Assembly (NCBI RefSeq): GCF_025399795.1
Contig: NZ_JAODTZ010000034.1
Span: 1-64,000 of the forward strand
DNA: 64,000 bases
Direction of reading: 5' to 3'
From: Streptomyces rhizosphaerihabitans
GTDB taxonomy: Bacteria; Actinomycetota; Actinomycetes; Streptomycetales; Streptomycetaceae
Of this stretch, positions 16,452-25,916 are shown one piece after another (the stretch's first letter is position 1; each line of letters begins with the position of its first letter). Made by a program: the position numbers and the translations under genes. The notes below the pieces were generated by a model, which worked only from the letters and a program-made list of their open reading frames with translations, did not search any database and was not told the DNA's origin.

Positions 16452-18506
16452 GTGAGCGACACCACCGATCTGATGGGCGCACGTGTCGAGGAGACCGCTG
16501 CCGCGCCCGCCACGGACGCCTCCGCGCCTGCCACCGGTGCCGGCTCCAGGCGACGCCGCGGTACCGGCCTCGAAGGCATGGTGCTGGCCGAGCTGCAGCA
16601 GGTCGCATCCGGCCTCGGAATCAGGGGCACCGCGCGTATGCGCAAGAGCCAGCTGATCGAGGTCATCAAGGAGGCGCAGGCCGGAGGGGGTGCTCCGGCC
16701 AAGACGGCGTCCGACGACGCCGCCGAGACCAAGCCGAAGCGCCGGACCACCTCGAAGGCCCGTACGGGCAACGAGGCCGCGGCGCCGGCCGAGGACAAGG
16801 CCGAGAAGGTCGCCGCCGAGAAGGCCGTGGCCCAGCAGCAGATCGAGATCCCCGGCCAGCCGCTCAGCGACGACGCTCCCGCCGAGCGCCGCCGTCGCCG
16901 TGCCACCGCCGAGGCGGGCAGCCCCGAGACGGTCGCCGCCGAGGCGAAGAGCGAGCCGAAGGCCGAGACGCAGGGCGACGCCGAGGGCGCCGACGGACGT
17001 CGTGAGCGCCGTGAGCGCCGTGACCGCGACCGGGGCGGCCGTGACCGCGACCGCCGTCCGGGCAAGGGCGACGAGCAGCAGGGCGGCCAGGGTGCCGGAC
17101 AGCAGCGCCCGGACCGTCAGGAGCGCCAGGACCGTCCGGACCGTCAGCAGGACCGCCAGCAGCAGGGCGGCGGCCGTCCGGACCGCCAGCAGGACCGCCA
17201 GCAGGTCCGCGACAACGGCCCCCGCGACAACGGTCCGCGCGACAACGGCCCGCAGGACGACGACGACTTCGAGGGCGGCCGCCGCGGCCGGCGCGGCCGT
17301 TACCGCGACCGCCGTGGGCGTCGTGGACGCGACGAGATCGCCGAGCCGCAGGTCGCCGACGACGACGTGCTGATCCCCGTCGCGGGCATCCTCGACATCC
17401 TCGACAACTACGCGTTCATCCGTACGTCGGGCTACCTGCCGGGTCCCAACGACGTGTACGTCTCTCTCGCCCAGGTCCGCAAGAACGGTCTGCGCAAGGG
17501 TGACCACGTCACCGGTGCGGTCCGTCAGCCCAAGGACGGCGAGCGCCGCGAGAAGTTCAACGCGCTGGTGCGTCTGGACTCGACCAACGGCATGGCCCCC
17601 GACTCCGGGCGCGGGCGACCGGAGTTCAACAAGCTGACGCCGCTCTACCCGCAGGACCGGCTCCGCCTGGAGACCGACCCGGGTGTGCTGACGACCCGGA
17701 TCATCGACCTCGTCGCGCCGATCGGCAAGGGCCAGCGCGGTCTGATCGTGGCCCCGCCGAAGACCGGCAAGACCATGATCATGCAGGCGATCGCCAACGC
17801 GATCACGCACAACAACCCCGAGTGCCACCTGATGGTCGTCCTGGTCGACGAGCGTCCGGAAGAGGTCACCGACATGCAGCGGTCGGTCAAGGGCGAGGTC
17901 ATCTCCTCGACCTTCGACCGCCCGGCCGAGGACCACACCACGGTCGCCGAGCTCGCCATCGAGCGCGCCAAGCGTCTGGTGGAGCTGGGTCACGACGTCG
18001 TCGTGCTGCTCGACTCGATCACGCGTCTGGGCCGTGCGTACAACCTCGCCGCCCCGGCCTCCGGCCGCATCCTGTCCGGTGGTGTCGACTCGACCGCGCT
18101 GTACCCGCCGAAGCGCTTCTTCGGTGCCGCGCGCAACATCGAGGACGGCGGCTCGCTGACCATCCTGGCCACCGCGCTCGTCGACACCGGCTCGCGCATG
18201 GACGAGGTCATCTTCGAGGAGTTCAAGGGCACCGGCAACGCCGAGCTCAAGCTCGACCGGAAGCTCGCCGACAAGCGCGTCTTCCCGGCGGTGGACGTCG
18301 ACGCGTCCGGTACCCGTAAGGAAGAGCTCCTGCTCGGCAGCGACGAGCTCGCCATCACCTGGAAGCTGCGTCGCGTGCTCCACGCGCTCGACCAGCAGCA
18401 GGCGATCGAGCTGCTGCTCGACAAGATGAAGCAGACGAAGTCGAACGCCGAGTTCCTGCTCCAGATCCAGAAGACCACGCCGTCGCCGGGCAACAGCAAC
18501 GACTGA
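16452..18506 (+). CDS. rho: Transcription termination factor Rho, with long actinobacterial insertion
   Basis: 684 residues from GTG 16452 (GGAAGGA six bases upstream). Domain order: Rho_N helical domain (about residues 38-75, [18 protein letters not shown]), a disordered Arg/Asp/Gln-rich insertion of about 200 residues with repeated [18 protein letters not shown] and DNGPR units, the RNA-binding cold-shock fold from about 295 ([22 protein letters not shown]), then the hexameric ATPase with P-loop PPKTGK440T and [14 protein letters not shown]. The insertion is known in high-GC Gram-positive Rho and increases RNA binding. A strong intrinsic terminator follows. Confidence 0.97.
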   Translation: MSDTTDLMGARVEETAAAPATDASAPATGAGSRRRRGTGLEGMVLAELQQVASGLGIRGTARMRKSQLIEVIKEAQAGGGAPAKTASDDAAETKPKRRTTSKARTGNEAAAPAEDKAEKVAAEKAVAQQQIEIPGQPLSDDAPAERRRRRATAEAGSPETVAAEAKSEPKAETQGDAEGADGRRERRERRDRDRGGRDRDRRPGKGDEQQGGQGAGQQRPDRQERQDRPDRQQDRQQQGGGRPDRQQDRQQVRDNGPRDNGPRDNGPQDDDDFEGGRRGRRGRYRDRRGRRGRDEIAEPQVADDDVLIPVAGILDILDNYAFIRTSGYLPGPNDVYVSLAQVRKNGLRKGDHVTGAVRQPKDGERREKFNALVRLDSTNGMAPDSGRGRPEFNKLTPLYPQDRLRLETDPGVLTTRIIDLVAPIGKGQRGLIVAPPKTGKTMIMQAIANAITHNNPECHLMVVLVDERPEEVTDMQRSVKGEVISSTFDRPAEDHTTVAELAIERAKRLVELGHDVVVLLDSITRLGRAYNLAAPASGRILSGGVDSTALYPPKRFFGAARNIEDGGSLTILATALVDTGSRMDEVIFEEFKGTGNAELKLDRKLADKRVFPAVDVDASGTRKEELLLGSDELAITWKLRRVLHALDQQQAIELLLDKMKQTKSNAEFLLQIQKTTPSPGNSND

Positions 18507-18559
18507 GGTCTCCGCGACCGAAGTCCGCAAAGACCGAGGTCCGCAGGGCAGGAACCACC

Positions 18560-18599
18560 AGGGCCGCCCCCGTCACGCACGTGACGGGGGCGGCCCTTT
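18560..18599 (+). terminator. Intrinsic terminator of rho
   Basis: A perfect 17-bp stem, AGGGCCGCCCCCGTCAC (18560-18576) and its complement (18581-18597), with a 4-base loop and a short T run. This ends the rho transcript before the protease gene. Confidence 0.9.
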
Positions 18600-18683
18600 G
18601 CGCTGTCCGGGGCGCATGTACGATCACGCCCTCGATCTTTTGCTGAAACACATCTGAACTCTTATCTCTGAGGGGGGACTTGA

Positions 18684-20537
18684 GTGGACACGTCCATGTC
18701 TGGGGGCGGTCGGCACAGACGCCGCATACGGATCGCCGTCCCGGTCGCCGCGGCCGGCCTCGCCGCCGTTGTCGCCGGAGCGCTCCTGATGTCGTCGGCG
18801 AACGCCGCGCCCGGCTCGGCGCTGCCCACGCCCAGCACCCGGCCCACGAACTCCACGCCGTCCCAGGCGGTGCTGGAGGAGCGCGCCGCGGGCGCCCTCG
18901 CCGGTGACGACATCGCGGGCCGGGTGACCCGGAAGACGTCCCTGAGTGCCGCGACGACCCCGGTGCACGTCGACCCGAAGATCATCGGCGGTTCCACGAC
19001 CACCATCAGCACGGCCCCGTGGATGGCGCAGCTCTGGTACTCCGACACCAAGGGCACCGCCAGCACGGCCGACGACCTCGGCTTCTTCTGCGGTGGCTCC
19101 GTCGTGTCGCCGACGAAGATCCTCACCGCCGCGCACTGCACCGTGGACGAGAACGGCAAGCCCTACGACTGGCAGGCGCACGGCGTCGTCCTGACCGGCA
19201 CCTCCCAGCTGCTGAGCAGCGACGCCGACGACAACATCGACCTGCACGGTGGCACCCTCAGCGCCCCCCTGCGGCAGTGGACCCACCCGTCGTACAACCC
19301 GGACAAGATCGACAACGACATCGCGGTCATCACGCTGGCGAACCCCGTCACCGCCAAGCCGATCAACATGACGTCGTCCGGTGACACCGCCTCGTACAAG
19401 TCGGGCACCAACGCGACGCTCTACGGCTGGGGCCGCACCAGCTCCGCCTCGCAGAACATCTCCCAGGCGCTGAAGACCGCCGTGCTGCCGATCAACTCGG
19501 ACACCACGTGTGCCAACGCCTACGGCAGCTGGTTCATCAAGGGCCACATGGTCTGCGCGGGCAAGCCGGCGACCGGCAGCGACACCGGCACCGTCTCGGC
19601 CTGCAACGGCGACTCCGGCGGCCCGCTGGTCGTCACCGACGCGGCCGGCGTGAGCCGCATCGTGGGCGTCGTCTCCTGGGGCGTCGAGGACTGCGTCACG
19701 AAGGGCGCGTACAGCGTCTTCTCGAAGGTCAGCACCTACGTCGGTGCCGCCTACCCGCGTGTCGAGGACACCAACCTGAGCGGCGACCACAAGGCCGACC
19801 TGTTCCTGCGCCGCGCCTCCGACGGCACCGGCTACGAGGCGGACTCCAAGGGCACCTCGTTCTCCGCGCGGCTGAACCTCGGCAGTTCCCAGTTCAAGGA
19901 CCTCAACCTCGTCCTGCAGTCCGACCTGAACCGGGACGGCTACCAGGACTACGTGATCCGCCAGACCGCCACCGGCGATGTCTACTGGCTCCACTGGATG
20001 TGGTCGACGCGCGAGTGGGCCAACGACAAGATCTTCAGCGACTGGAAGACCCGCACCCGGATTGTCGCCCCCGGCGACCTCACCGGCGACGGCCTGCCCG
20101 ACATCCTCTCCGTCGACTCCGCCGGCAAGATGTGGGAGTACCCGGGCGCGGGCAACGGCACCTTCCCGACGCGTGTCTACGTCGGCATGGGCTGGAACCA
20201 GTACAACTCCGTTCGCGGACATGGTGACTTCACCGGCGACGGCAAGGCCGACCTGATCGTGCGCAGCAGCACCGGCTCGTACATCTACCTGTACAAGGGC
20301 ACCGGCAAGACCGGCGCCGGCGCCTTCTCCACCCGCGTCAAGGTGCGCACCTGGCCCGACTACAACGCCTTCGACGCCGTCGGTGACGTGACCGGCGACG
20401 GCAAGGCCGACTTCCTGGCCCGCACCGCCGGCGGCACGCTGTACCTGTACCCCGGGACCGGAAAGGCCACCAGCGAGATCTTCGCCACAAGGATCTCGGT
20501 AGGTACCGATTTCAAGCAGTTCGACATCTTCGGCTGA
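18684..20537 (+). CDS. Secreted trypsin-like serine protease with C-terminal FG-GAP/VCBS repeats
   Basis: 617 residues from GTG 18684, six bases after a G-rich ribosome site. Residues 9-42 form a twin-Arg-like/basic Sec signal (GRHRRRIRIAVPVAAAGLAA...ANA). A propeptide leads to IIGG at about 100; the S1 triad is H151 (LTAAHC), D212 (DNDIAVI) and S311 (CNGDSGGP). Residues about 365-617 hold several repeats of the type GDLTGDGLPDIL and GDFTGDGKADLI, calcium-binding blades of a beta-propeller. It is likely exported and used on proteins or surfaces. I do not recall it between rho and the LCP gene in S. coelicolor, so it may be lineage specific. Confidence 0.88.
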   Translation: MDTSMSGGGRHRRRIRIAVPVAAAGLAAVVAGALLMSSANAAPGSALPTPSTRPTNSTPSQAVLEERAAGALAGDDIAGRVTRKTSLSAATTPVHVDPKIIGGSTTTISTAPWMAQLWYSDTKGTASTADDLGFFCGGSVVSPTKILTAAHCTVDENGKPYDWQAHGVVLTGTSQLLSSDADDNIDLHGGTLSAPLRQWTHPSYNPDKIDNDIAVITLANPVTAKPINMTSSGDTASYKSGTNATLYGWGRTSSASQNISQALKTAVLPINSDTTCANAYGSWFIKGHMVCAGKPATGSDTGTVSACNGDSGGPLVVTDAAGVSRIVGVVSWGVEDCVTKGAYSVFSKVSTYVGAAYPRVEDTNLSGDHKADLFLRRASDGTGYEADSKGTSFSARLNLGSSQFKDLNLVLQSDLNRDGYQDYVIRQTATGDVYWLHWMWSTREWANDKIFSDWKTRTRIVAPGDLTGDGLPDILSVDSAGKMWEYPGAGNGTFPTRVYVGMGWNQYNSVRGHGDFTGDGKADLIVRSSTGSYIYLYKGTGKTGAGAFSTRVKVRTWPDYNAFDAVGDVTGDGKADFLARTAGGTLYLYPGTGKATSEIFATRISVGTDFKQFDIFG

Positions 20538-20580
20538 CATCGCAGGTGAGCGGGTTTCCCCCGGTCCCGTCGAGCACCCG

Positions 20581-20611
20581 GTGTGCCCACCGCGTCACGC
20601 GGTGGGCACAC
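20581..20611 (+). terminator. Terminator of the protease gene
   Basis: GTGTGCCCACCGCG (20581-20594) and CGCGGTGGGCACAC (20598-20611) give a perfect 14-bp stem with a 3-base loop. No T run follows, as is common in Streptomyces. Confidence 0.8.
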
Positions 20612-20746
20612 TGCGTTGTGCAACCCTTTCCCGAGTTTCCCCGTCTGACCGTACGGAGTGACCATGGATCGGTACGCCTTGTCACGACCAGATGGGCCTG
20701 GCCCTGAAAGCAGGGGGTAACCGACCGCAGAGGAACTGAGGAGCAC

Positions 20747-21883
20747 ATGCCTGCCGAGAGCACGCCGGAGCCCGGGATACCGGGGGATCCCGGCAACAGC
20801 ACCCAGCGCCGCCCGAAGGGCCGCCGCCGCAAGACCCGCAGCCCGCGGAGCAAGGCCCTGCTCATCACGGCCTGGAGCGCGGCGGGCATCGTGGTGCTCG
20901 GCGGTACCGGAGCCGGCTACCTGTATTTCAAGCTCAACGGCAACCTCAAGAGCGTCGACATCAACCAGGCGCTCGGCAGCGACCGGCCCACGAAGGTCGA
21001 CAACGGCTCCGAGAACATCCTGGTCCTCGGCTCCGACACCCGCTCCGGCACCAACAAGAAGCTGGGCGGCGGCGCCGACGACGGCAGCGCCCGCTCCGAC
21101 ACCGCGATGATCGTCCACGTGTACAAGGGCCACAAGAAGGCGAGCGTGGTCTCCATCCCCCGCGACACCCTCGTCGAGCGGCCCTCCTGCGTCGACGCCC
21201 GGGGCACCGTCCACGGCGCGGTCTCCGGCGCGATGTTCAACTCCGCCTACTCCACGGGCGGCGCCGCCTGCGCGGTGAAGACCGTCGAGTCCATGACCGG
21301 CATCCGCATGGACCACTACCTCGAGGTCGACTTCAGCGGCTTCCAGAAGCTGATCGACGACCTCGGCGGCGTCACGGTCACCACGACCAAGGCCATCTCG
21401 GACCACGAGAGCCATCTGCATCTGACGGCCGGATCGCATGACCTCGACGGCAAGCAGGCGCTCGGCCTGGTCCGCACCCGGCACGGCGTCGGCGACGGCT
21501 CCGACCTCGGCCGCATCCAGCTCCAGCAGGCGTTCATGAAGGCCCTGGTCGACCAGGTCAAGCACATCGGGATCCTGTCCAACCCGAAAAAGTTGTACGA
21601 CCTCGCCGACACCGCGACCAAGACGGTGACCACCGACTCCGACATCGGCAGTGTCACCCGCCTCGCCTCCTTCGCGAGCGGCCTCAAGGGCATCGGCTCG
21701 TCCCACATGAACATGGTGACGATGCCGGTCCAGTACGACCGTGCCGACGCCAACCGCGTCCTCGTCGACAAGGCCAAGGCCGAACTGGTCTGGAAGGCGC
21801 TGAAGGCCGACCGGCCGATCCCGAAGGCGGCCACCGAGGGAACCGCCACCGGCACCGCCAAGGGCGTCGTCAGCCCCGGCTGA
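20747..21883 (+). CDS. LytR-CpsA-Psr (LCP) family cell-wall polymer ligase
   Basis: 378 residues. A basic N-terminus ([16 protein letters not shown]) and one membrane segment (about residues 38-60) put the LCP domain outside the membrane. LCP hallmarks: [33 protein letters not shown] and [21 protein letters not shown], which bind the polyprenyl pyrophosphate. Such enzymes transfer wall teichoic acid or other polymers from lipid carriers to peptidoglycan. A WecA/TagO-like enzyme that starts such polymers is encoded 5 kb downstream, which fits but does not prove a shared pathway. RBS is GAGGAG. Confidence 0.88.
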   Translation: MPAESTPEPGIPGDPGNSTQRRPKGRRRKTRSPRSKALLITAWSAAGIVVLGGTGAGYLYFKLNGNLKSVDINQALGSDRPTKVDNGSENILVLGSDTRSGTNKKLGGGADDGSARSDTAMIVHVYKGHKKASVVSIPRDTLVERPSCVDARGTVHGAVSGAMFNSAYSTGGAACAVKTVESMTGIRMDHYLEVDFSGFQKLIDDLGGVTVTTTKAISDHESHLHLTAGSHDLDGKQALGLVRTRHGVGDGSDLGRIQLQQAFMKALVDQVKHIGILSNPKKLYDLADTATKTVTTDSDIGSVTRLASFASGLKGIGSSHMNMVTMPVQYDRADANRVLVDKAKAELVWKALKADRPIPKAATEGTATGTAKGVVSPG

Positions 21884-21901
21884 CCTGCGCGCGTACCTCC
21901 A

Positions 21902-21928
21902 GGGAATAGATCGTCGCGTCCCCCCGTT
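21902..21928 (+). promoter_or_regulatory. Sigma-R type promoter of rpmE
   Basis: GGGAAT (21902-21907), exactly 18 bp, then GTT (21926-21928) matches the known Streptomyces sigma-R consensus GGAAT-N18-GTT. rpmE is a reported sigma-R target in S. coelicolor, where thiol-oxidative stress induces replacement of ribosomal proteins. A C5GTTTTG5 hairpin overlaps the -10. Confidence 0.8.
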
Positions 21929-22031
21929 TTGGGGGATACGGCCAGTGCTGGCAGACTGGTACGTCGGCCCCGGTTCACGCATCCGCATCCAGCGGCGGCG
22001 ACCCGGTGCCCTCCCGAAACTAGGAGACACC

Positions 22032-22253
22032 TTGAAGCGCGACATCCACCCCGAGTACGTCGAGACGCAGGTCAGCTGCACCTGTGGCGCGTCGTTCACC
22101 ACCCACAGCACGATCTCCAGCGGCGCCATCCGCGCCGAGGTCTGCTCCGAGTGCCACCCGTTCTACACGGGCAAGCAGAAGATCCTCGACACCGGTGGCC
22201 GTGTGGCCCGCTTCGAGGCCCGCTTCGGCAAGGCTGCCGCTGCCAACAAGTAG
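22032..22253 (+). CDS. rpmE: 50S ribosomal protein L31, zinc-binding form
   Basis: 73 residues from TTG 22032 with AGGAGA upstream. The zinc ligands are C16, C18, C38 and C41 (SCTCGASF ... EVCSECH), so this is the C+ form that holds zinc and is exchanged for a Cys-free paralogue under zinc shortage. The upstream sigma-R promoter links it to the disulfide-stress response; the redox-active zinc site makes sense of that. The terminator 22263-22309 separates it partly from prfA. Confidence 0.95.
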   Translation: MKRDIHPEYVETQVSCTCGASFTTHSTISSGAIRAEVCSECHPFYTGKQKILDTGGRVARFEARFGKAAAANK

Positions 22254-22262
22254 CGAGCCCAC

Positions 22263-22312
22263 AGCGCCGGTCTTCGGAGTTCCCGCACGGGGACGCCGGG
22301 ACCGGCGCTTTG
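22263..22312 (+). terminator. Terminator after rpmE
   Basis: AGCGCCGGTC (22263-22272) pairs with GACCGGCGCT (22300-22309), enclosing a second small hairpin; TTT follows. It starts 10 bases after the rpmE stop and probably gives partial read-through into prfA. Confidence 0.7.
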
Positions 22313-22422
22313 CGGTCCAGCCCCCTCCCCGGGCTCTCGATCCGTTAGAGCAGGGGAACCCCACGCCGTACCTACGTCCCCGAGCCCGTCATGGAGCGGG
22401 GGACAGTCCATTGGAGCCGGAG

Positions 22423-23499
22423 ATGTTCGAGGCGGTCGAGGAACTGATCGGCGAGCACGCCGATCTGGAGAAGAAGCTCGCTGACCCGTCGGTCCACGCC
22501 GATCAGGCCAACGCGCGCAAGCTCAACAAGCGCTACGCCGAGCTGACCCCGATCGTCGCGACGTACCGCTCCTGGAAGCAGACCGGGGACGACATCGGCA
22601 CGGCGAAGGAGTTCGCCGCCGCCGACCCCGACTTCGCCGCCGAGGTCAAGGACCTGGAGAAGCAGAAGGAGGAGCTCACCGAGAAGCTCCGCCTGCTGCT
22701 GGTCCCGCGCGACCCGAGCGACGACAAGGACGTCATCCTGGAGATCAAGGCGGGCGCCGGCGGCGACGAGTCCGCCCTGTTCGCCGGTGACCTGCTGCGC
22801 ATGTACCTGCGCTACGCCGAGCGCGTCGGCTGGAAGACCGAGCTCATCGACGCCACCGAGTCCGAGCTCGGCGGCTACAAGGACGTCCAGGTCGCGGTGA
22901 AGACCAAGGGCGGCCAGGGTGCCACCGAGCCCGGCCAGGGTGTCTGGGCCCGGCTGAAGTACGAGGGCGGCGTGCACCGGGTGCAGCGCGTGCCCTCGAC
23001 CGAGTCGCAGGGCCGCATCCACACGTCGGCCGCCGGTGTCCTGGTCACGCCCGAGGCCGAGGAGGTCGACGTCGAGATCCTCGCGAACGATCTCCGTATC
23101 GATGTCTACCGCTCCTCGGGCCCCGGCGGCCAGTCCGTCAACACGACCGACTCCGCGGTGCGCATCACGCACATTCCCACCGGAGTCGTCGCTTCCTGCC
23201 AGAACGAGAAGAGCCAGCTGCAGAACAAGGAGCAGGCGATGCGTATCCTGCGCTCCAGGCTCCTCGCGGCGGCGCAGGAGGAAGCGGAGCGGGAAGCCTC
23301 CGACGTCCGCCGCAGCCAGGTCCGCACGGTCGACCGCTCCGAGAAGATCCGTACGTACAACTTCCCGGAGAATCGCATCTCGGACCACCGCGTCGGCTTC
23401 AAGGCGTACAACTTGGACCAGGTCCTCGACGGTGAGCTCGACGCCGTCATCCAGGCCTGCGTCGACGCGGACTCGGCCGCCAAGCTCGCCAACGCGTAA
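22423..23499 (+). CDS. prfA: Peptide chain release factor 1
   Basis: 358 residues, the usual RF1 length. It recognises UAA/UAG and triggers peptide release. Codon-recognition loop [14 protein letters not shown] (Ser in the usual PAT position) and catalytic GGQ in [15 protein letters not shown] are present. ATG 22423 follows GGAG by six bases. The neighbour prmC methylates the Gln of this GGQ, so the pair is a functional unit seen in most bacteria. Confidence 0.96.
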   Translation: MFEAVEELIGEHADLEKKLADPSVHADQANARKLNKRYAELTPIVATYRSWKQTGDDIGTAKEFAAADPDFAAEVKDLEKQKEELTEKLRLLLVPRDPSDDKDVILEIKAGAGGDESALFAGDLLRMYLRYAERVGWKTELIDATESELGGYKDVQVAVKTKGGQGATEPGQGVWARLKYEGGVHRVQRVPSTESQGRIHTSAAGVLVTPEAEEVDVEILANDLRIDVYRSSGPGGQSVNTTDSAVRITHIPTGVVASCQNEKSQLQNKEQAMRILRSRLLAAAQEEAEREASDVRRSQVRTVDRSEKIRTYNFPENRISDHRVGFKAYNLDQVLDGELDAVIQACVDADSAAKLANA

Positions 23500-23535
23500 C
23501 AGCAAACGACAACAGCCCAGCCCCGGAGGACCAGC

Positions 23536-24417
23536 GTGCAGCAACATTTTGGGGGTCGACCCCCGAACCCCCGCAGCGTGCTGCTCGCGGAAGTGGCCCA
23601 GGCCACCCAGCGGCTGGCCGACGCCGGCGTGCCCTCGCCGCGCAACGACGCGGAGGAGCTCGCCGCCTTCGTGCACGGCGTGAAGCGGGGCGAGCTGCAC
23701 AGCGTCAAGGACGCGGACTTCGACGCCCGCTACTGGGAGGTGACCGCGCGCCGCGAGGCCCGCGAGCCGCTCCAGCACATCACCGGGCGCGCCTACTTCC
23801 GCTACCTCGAACTCCAGGTGGGGCCGGGCGTGTTCGTCCCCCGCCCGGAGACCGAGTCGGTCGTCGGCTGGGCCATAGACGCCGTCCGCGCGATGGATGT
23901 CGTCGAACCGCTGATCGTCGACCTGTGCACGGGCTCGGGCGCCATCGCGCTCGCCCTCGCCCAGGAGGTCCCGCGCTCCCGTGTGCACGCCGTGGAGCTG
24001 TCCGAGGACGCCCTCCAGTGGACGCGCAAGAACGTCGACGGGTCCAGGGTCGACCTGCGCCAGGGAGACGCCCTCGCGGCCTTCCCCGACCTCGACGGCC
24101 AGGTGGACCTGGTGATCTCCAACCCTCCGTACATCCCGCTCACCGAATGGGAGTACGTGCAGCCGGAGGCCCGGGACTACGACCCCGAACTCGCCCTCTT
24201 CTCGGGCGAGGACGGACTCGACCTCATCCGCGGCATCGAGCGCACCGCGCACCGGCTGCTGCGTCCCGGCGGCGTCGTCGTCATCGAGCACGCCGACACC
24301 CAGGGCGGACAGGTGCCCTGGATCTTCACCGAGGAGCGGGGCTGGGCCGACGCGGCCGACCACCCGGACCTCAACAACCGGCCGCGGTTCGCGACCGCCC
24401 GCAAGGCGATGCCGTGA
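23536..24417 (+). CDS. prmC: Release factor glutamine methyltransferase
   Basis: 293 residues. Uses SAM to methylate the Gln of the RF GGQ motif. SAM-binding LCTGSGAIALALA, catalytic NPPYIPL, and the N-terminal helical RF-binding domain are present. GTG 23536 has GGAGGA five bases upstream. The first 14 residues (MQQHFGGRPPNPRS) are an extension relative to the usual start at LLAEVAQATQ and are encoded across a perfect 14-bp palindrome (GGGGGTCGACCCCC, 23551-23564). Confidence 0.93.
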   Translation: MQQHFGGRPPNPRSVLLAEVAQATQRLADAGVPSPRNDAEELAAFVHGVKRGELHSVKDADFDARYWEVTARREAREPLQHITGRAYFRYLELQVGPGVFVPRPETESVVGWAIDAVRAMDVVEPLIVDLCTGSGAIALALAQEVPRSRVHAVELSEDALQWTRKNVDGSRVDLRQGDALAAFPDLDGQVDLVISNPPYIPLTEWEYVQPEARDYDPELALFSGEDGLDLIRGIERTAHRLLRPGGVVVIEHADTQGGQVPWIFTEERGWADAADHPDLNNRPRFATARKAMP

Positions 24418-24533
24418 GCACCGCCCACGGGGCCTGGGCATGCGGCGCCGTCGTGCGCCCGCGCACCGCGACCCCCCGCACCGCGTTTCTTCGCACCCCC
24501 AGCCAGCAGTACGTGTATGAGGAGGCCCGCTAA

Positions 24534-25181
24534 ATGGCACGGCGATACGACACCAACGACGCGACCGACCGCACCACGGGTCTGCGTGAGGCAGCGTCCG
24601 CCGTCCGCCGTGGCGAACTGGTGGTCCTCCCGACGGACACCGTCTACGGCATCGGTGCCGACGCGTTCACCTCGGAGGCCGTCGCCGACCTGCTGGACGC
24701 CAAGGGCCGGGGCCGCAACATGCCCACTCCTGTCCTCATCGGCTCCCCGAACACCCTGCACGGCCTCGTCACGGACTTCTCCGAGATGGCCTGGGAACTC
24801 GTCGACGCGTTCTGGCCGGGCGCCCTGACGCTCGTCGCCAAGCACCAGCCGTCCCTCCAGTGGGACCTGGGGGACACCCGGGGCACGGTGGCGATCCGTA
24901 TGCCGCTGCACCCCGTCGCCATCGAGCTCCTCACGGAGGTCGGCCCGATGGCCGTCTCCTCCGCCAACCTCACGGGCCACCCGGCGCCGGAGGACTGCGA
25001 CGCAGCGCAGAACATGCTCGGCGACTCCGTCTCGGTCTACCTGGACGGCGGCCCGACCCCGGGCAACGTGCCCTCCTCGATCGTCGACGTGACCGGCAAG
25101 GTGCCCGTGCTGCTGCGCGCGGGCGCACTGTCGGCGGAGGAGCTCCGGAAGGTCGTACCCGACCTCGAGGTGGCGAATTGA
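24534..25181 (+). CDS. L-threonylcarbamoyladenylate synthase (Sua5/YrdC)
   Basis: 215 residues. Makes threonylcarbamoyl-AMP from threonine, bicarbonate and ATP for the t6A37 modification of ANN-decoding tRNAs. YrdC-fold markers: VVLPTDTVYGIGADA, KGRGRNMPTPVLIG, and the SSANLTG nucleotide-binding end. It has no C-terminal Sua5 domain, so it is the YrdC length class. GAGGAGG precedes the ATG. The 116-bp gap after prmC shows no terminator, so cotranscription is likely. Confidence 0.92.
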   Translation: MARRYDTNDATDRTTGLREAASAVRRGELVVLPTDTVYGIGADAFTSEAVADLLDAKGRGRNMPTPVLIGSPNTLHGLVTDFSEMAWELVDAFWPGALTLVAKHQPSLQWDLGDTRGTVAIRMPLHPVAIELLTEVGPMAVSSANLTGHPAPEDCDAAQNMLGDSVSVYLDGGPTPGNVPSSIVDVTGKVPVLLRAGALSAEELRKVVPDLEVAN

Positions 25182-25846
25182 CAGCCCCTGACACGGGGCG
25201 TGGATGGATAGGCGCGGGGATCACGGGGACCGGTGGTTCCCCTCAGGGGTCCTTCCGCATCCTCCACGTCAGCACCGGCAATGTGTGCCGCTCGCCGATC
25301 ACCGAGCGGCTGACCCGGCATGCCCTGGCGGACCGGCTCGGCGACCCCCTGTGGGGCGGCCTCATCGTGGAGAGCGCAGGCACCTGGGGCCACGAGGGCG
25401 CGCCCATGGAGGCCAACGCCGCGACCGTCCTCACCGACTTCGGCGCCGACCCCTCCGGTTTCGTCGGGCGCGAGCTCCTCGACGACCACGTCATCCGGGC
25501 CGACCTGGTCCTGACGGCCACCCGCGACCACCGCGCCCAGGTCATCTCCATGGGCCACTCGGCGGGCCTGCGCACCTTCACCCTGAAGGAGTTCACCCGG
25601 CTGGTCCGCGCGATAGACACGGCGACGCTGCCGCCCCTCCAGGACGGCGTGATCGAACGCGCCGTCGCCCTGGTGCGGGCCGCCGCGGCCCTGCGCGGCT
25701 GGCTGCTGGCCCCGACCGCCGAGGCCGACGAGGTCTACGACCCCTACGGGGCGCCGCTGCCGTTCTTCCGCTCCATCGGGGACGAGATCAACGAGGCCCT
25801 GGACCCGGTCGTCACCGCCCTGACGGGGGTACCCGCACGGACGTGA
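25178..25846 (+). CDS. Low-molecular-weight protein tyrosine phosphatase homologue lacking the nucleophilic Cys
   Basis: 222 residues from TTG 25178, which overlaps the sua5 stop (TTGA) and has GAGG seven bases upstream. The fold is LMW-PTP: the P-loop reads HVS32TGNVC37R38SP and the general-acid loop is YD188PYGAP. In the family signature C-x5-R the first position is the catalytic Cys; here it is Ser (codon AGC), while Arg and Asp are kept. The protein may therefore be a substrate-binding pseudophosphatase or act by another residue (C37). It lies between sua5 and glyA. Confidence 0.75.
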   Translation: MTAPDTGRGWIGAGITGTGGSPQGSFRILHVSTGNVCRSPITERLTRHALADRLGDPLWGGLIVESAGTWGHEGAPMEANAATVLTDFGADPSGFVGRELLDDHVIRADLVLTATRDHRAQVISMGHSAGLRTFTLKEFTRLVRAIDTATLPPLQDGVIERAVALVRAAAALRGWLLAPTAEADEVYDPYGAPLPFFRSIGDEINEALDPVVTALTGVPART

Positions 25847-25916
25847 CACCGGGCGTCCCACCGGTCCCGGTTCTACATTGGACGTAAGCGTCCCCCGTAG
25901 ATGTCCGGAGTCCACC

